Source of the DNA: Kryptolebias marmoratus
Lineage: Eukaryota > Chordata > Actinopteri > Cyprinodontiformes > Rivulidae
Direction of reading: 5' to 3'
DNA length: 64,000 nt
Assembly: GCF_001649575.2 (NCBI RefSeq)
Contig: NC_051443.1
Coordinates: 21,405,427-21,469,426, forward strand
The notes beneath the pieces were generated by a model, which did no database searches, was not told the origin of the DNA, and saw only the letters and a list, made by a program, of their open reading frames with translations. Below, in pieces: positions 30,103-64,000 of the stretch (position 1 is its first letter; each line of letters starts with the position of its first letter). The position numbers and the translations under genes were made by a program.

Positions 30103-32572
30103 CGTGTATTTAGCGTTGAAACTCTCGTGTGGAGCCAATACTGTTCGCGTTTTGTTAGTGTGTACAGATTCGTTGCAGGGATATTATCACAACGTTTTGG
30201 ATTTATTTCCCCCCACAAAAAACTTTAAATGCTGCTGATAAGTCTCACGCTACGTTGCAGGAGTTAAAAAGTGAAGTTCCAGGCTGTGTTCGAAGTGTTT
30301 GCTCATTCATTGTGCAGCACAAAATAAACATGTAATACCAAATGTCTCCACTAGAGAGCAGAAGACCATTGAACGTATAAATAAACTAGAGATTGATCCC
30401 AAATACAAATTCTAAGCTTTAACAGATTTGACAAGAACTTTGTTTAAAGATTTGATTCAATAAATTTTACAGATATTGTGCTAAAATTTGGTGTGATAAT
30501 AGTTGAGTCATTTACAACACATACTCTGGAAATGACAAATCATATTTCATGTGATTGTGCACAATGGTGTTTTTAAGGTTTGACTAAAATAGCTAAAACT
30601 TTGTCATTTCTCAGCATAAGATAATCTTAGTGTACATCTCTATGCAGCGGGAGATATGCAATCTTTCAAGGAATGCTAGACTATTATTTTCTTTGCAGTT
30701 AAGAGAATGAGTTGGAAGGATGTGTTTGTAACACCTGTAAACGTCACAGCAGCCAGTCAGAAGATAATATCAGGCTGTAATTAAAGAGTCAAGCAAACTG
30801 ATCTAGAGTCTGTCGGTCCTGTTTGGATCAGTATATATACACCAATAAACCTCCATTTAATAGAATAAAAAGGAAAATGATAAAAAAAAAAAAAACAGTT
30901 GATTTTACCCCAAAAACATTTATTTCATCTGGCACTGTCAAGGTCAATCTTTACCCAGTAAATTGCACATAAAGTACAGCAGTACGTTCACACACGTCTG
31001 TATGTAAACTAATAAATGACAATGTGGTACACTGATTGGTTCTTCAGAAGTTTGGCTGAGTTGTCAGAAACAATGCCTTCATCAGCAGTTTTTATTTGCA
31101 GAGTAGCTTTCTGAGGTTAAGACAAATGATTTCTTCTCTGTAAAACATGAAGGTGTGAACATGTAGTGTCATTTTCTGGTTCATTTCCTGGATGGACAAG
31201 AGGAAGAAAACAACCAAAACCCCAAAACAAACATGAAGGCTTTGATTAAATAAAGCGAGGCAATTTTGTCCCAAGTTTGTCTGTTTTAGCTCATAGCTTG
31301 CAAATCAGTTTAACCACTTCCTTAAAGCCATTAAACATTCAGGAGGATAATAAATGTTTACAGTATGAAGAGGTCAGACAGAAACTGAGGTATGACGACT
31401 GATAACCAAGTCATTTTTACTTCTTAGTACAGATTTCTCAGTGTGGTTAAAGCTGCTTATTGTAAACTATAAAAAAAGGTTATCCTGAACTACATTAAAT
31501 CTTGTGGTTTGAAAGAATTTAGCCATTAGTTTTCCAGATATACAGTACTGATGTGCGATTCCGTAATGGCATAGAAGAGAAATTGTTTAGATGTAAATAT
31601 AAAAGCGAATCAGCTGTTAAACACAAAAGAAAAGAGAAAAATCGAGTAAGATAATCCTAACTGGCTCCTCTGTGAACGTTGCTGTTGTTTACCTTTTTTC
31701 AGTCACTTCAGCTTTTTCTGTAGGTAAACAAACGTATGTTGTTGGAAGACGTTCACAAATTTTGCTTCTAAATTTTAATTGAAGGGCACATTAACCACTG
31801 ATGTGAGAAAAAACAATCCATATTTGGTTTCTCACATTTCCAAACCGTATTTTATGACATTACAGTGAGTACTTTTAAAGAAGTTTCTAGTAGAATCATA
31901 TGGCAGTTTCTACCAAATTTTCAAAGAGCCATCATGCATTAAAGCAAAACAAAATAAACAAACAAAAAAAAAGTCAGATTAGATCATTTTGTGTTTGTGT
32001 GTTTCCGATGTTTGTTGCACGTGTGTTGAAACTAACATTTCTGATTTCAGCACTTTAGGCTGTAACAGTTATGGAAAAAAAATGTAATACTTCAGTTCCT
32101 GGTTGCCTACAGTTCACCGACTTAGGATAATCTCAAATTTGGCAAAAGAAGCAATAAGGCCTTAACGTTTTTTAAGCCTGATCCTGAAATATGGGACCTT
32201 TTAGTTTATAAGATGTTTAAGACTTGGGTGATTAAAGAGGCAGTCTGAGCTCTTAGAAGAATATATACTGACTAAAGTAAAGTGACAAATCTCATGTCCA
32301 ACCTCTGAATAATGGGTTGGGGTTTGAGTTCAAATTAAATGTTGATGGACAAGTGGAGTCTGTTTGATGTTTCACTAAACAAGTTGAGTATTTTTAATGT
32401 ATATCTTTCTCTGGTGGAAAGAACTCCCACGAGGATGGAAAATAACTGCAAATCTGATTGTCATAAATCACAGGTTGAATTTTTTTTTAACACCTCCCCT
32501 TATGCCAGATTTTAGTTGGAGGGGTTATTGATATCACGGTCCATGTGCAAGCAGCTGGTCCTCTGCTGTCCC
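30103..32572. other. katnal2 upstream region and sigmar1 3' UTR
   Basis: The katnal2 promoter must lie just above 30102. There is no clear TATA box. Repeat copy B sits at 30464-30679. On the minus strand, TTTATT near 31090-31096 and near 30918 are candidate polyadenylation signals of sigmar1, giving a 3' UTR of about 1.5 kb. Otherwise the DNA is AT-rich and I see no further gene. Confidence 0.5.
30464..30679 (+). repeat. Dispersed repeat family, copy B
   Basis: Blocks shared with copy A and the other copies: TTTGGTGTGATAATAGTTGA, CATTTACAACACATACTCTG, GGTTTGACTAAAATAGCTAA, CATTTCTCAGCATAAGATAA and TGCAGCGGGAGATATGCAAT. It ends GCAATCTTTCAAGGAATGC then TAG (CTAG at 30676-30679). It lies just upstream of the katnal2 start, in the katnal2-sigmar1 gap. 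Confidence 0.7.
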
Positions 32573-33822
<1,250 letters not shown>

Positions 33823-34359
33823 GGTTACATGAGACAAAACGCAGAGACTGAGACACCGACGGGGCAGCGGGTACGGTTACATGTGTGCAGAGACAGACAA
33901 GCTGCTAACTAAACTAGTCTTTCTGGTCACGTGATCGCGACGGACTGCAGCTCAGCCAATCACAGGCCGTGCTCGTCTTTTGGGCAACAGTTACTCCTGG
34001 GTTGCCAGCCCACAACAAAAACAGGAAAAGAAAGGAGTTAAATAAAAATATATATTTGCTTCTTACTATAGTTTTTTTCGTATATATTTTATATCATATA
34101 GACTATTCACGGGTAATTAAATGTATTGTAAAACTTACTGAACCGTTTTAACTCTAATTTATATTTATTTTGTGAAGTTACGTATTACACGCTGGTGGAC
34201 TCCAAATGGCGCCCTTTGTCGCTCGTCTGAAAACAGGAAGTAGGCTAAGGGGCATTGTGTCAACACATCGACCTCGTTGGTAAAAGCTAAAGTTTAGAAC
34301 CAGCCGATGGTTCACTGGTTCAGTTAATTTGTGACAGCTTTCAAACAATACTAGTCAGC
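33823..34359. promoter_or_regulatory. Shared head-to-head sigmar1/galt promoter region
   Basis: The two start codons face away from each other with 537 bp between them. Near sigmar1 lie GTCACGTGAT (33926-33935, an E-box of the USF/TFEB type) and CAGCCAATCACAG, with the CCAAT box at 33956-33960. Near galt lie CAAATGGCGCCC (about 34204-34215, YY1-like) and ACAGGAAGTA (34233-34242, ETS-type). There is no TATA box near either start. This layout is typical of housekeeping bidirectional promoters, but the factors named are guesses from motifs. Confidence 0.55.
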
Positions 34360-63957
<29,598 letters not shown>

Positions 63958-64000
63958 TAAATGCATGTTTTTAAAAGCTTTTTTTCACAATTTTTTTTGC

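Overview
The window is vertebrate nuclear DNA, almost certainly from a ray-finned (teleost) fish. It is AT-rich, has short spliced exons with GT-AG introns, carries many microsatellites, and contains fragments of fish-type interspersed repeats. The protein products align closely, from memory, with human SKOR2, IER3IP1, HDHD2, KATNAL2, SIGMAR1 and GALT. A spiny-rayed fish is my best guess from the repeat families. The species cannot be told from the sequence. No operon, CRISPR array, rRNA or convincing tRNA was seen, and I see no undescribed multi-gene system.

Layout. Positions 1-3.9 kb are upstream, non-coding DNA of skor2, with GC-rich and homeobox-site-rich patches. skor2 (+) has a non-coding first exon ending near 4098 and coding exons from 5775 to 12962; its product is a neuronal transcriptional corepressor of the SKI/SNO family. 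ier3ip1 (+, 15308-16972) encodes a tiny two-helix ER/Golgi membrane protein. hdhd2 (+, 21142-23280) encodes a HAD-family hydrolase. katnal2 (-, 30102 down to 24236) encodes a LisH plus AAA katanin-like microtubule-severing ATPase and lies tail to tail with hdhd2. sigmar1 (-, 33822 down to 32573) encodes the ER sigma-1 receptor. galt (+, 34360 to beyond the window end) encodes galactose-1-phosphate uridylyltransferase; ten coding exons are present and the last one or more lie past 64000. sigmar1 and galt are head to head, with 537 bp between start codons and a compact shared promoter region.

The genes do not form one pathway. They are a conserved neighbourhood: skor2, ier3ip1, hdhd2 and katnal2 sit together on human 18q21, while sigmar1 and galt sit on human 9p13. 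Both human segments correspond to the chicken Z chromosome, so this fish linkage looks ancestral.

The galt gene is strongly expanded: four introns (4.2, 7.1, 6.0 and 8.8 kb) take up about 26 kb. They hold repeats (a LINE remnant at about 46.2-47.0 kb, copies of a dispersed family, a possible THAP-domain relic) and a few homeobox-site-rich stretches that might be conserved elements. All coding models below were joined by hand by matching splice sites and reading phase; UTR limits, promoters and regulatory calls are inference.
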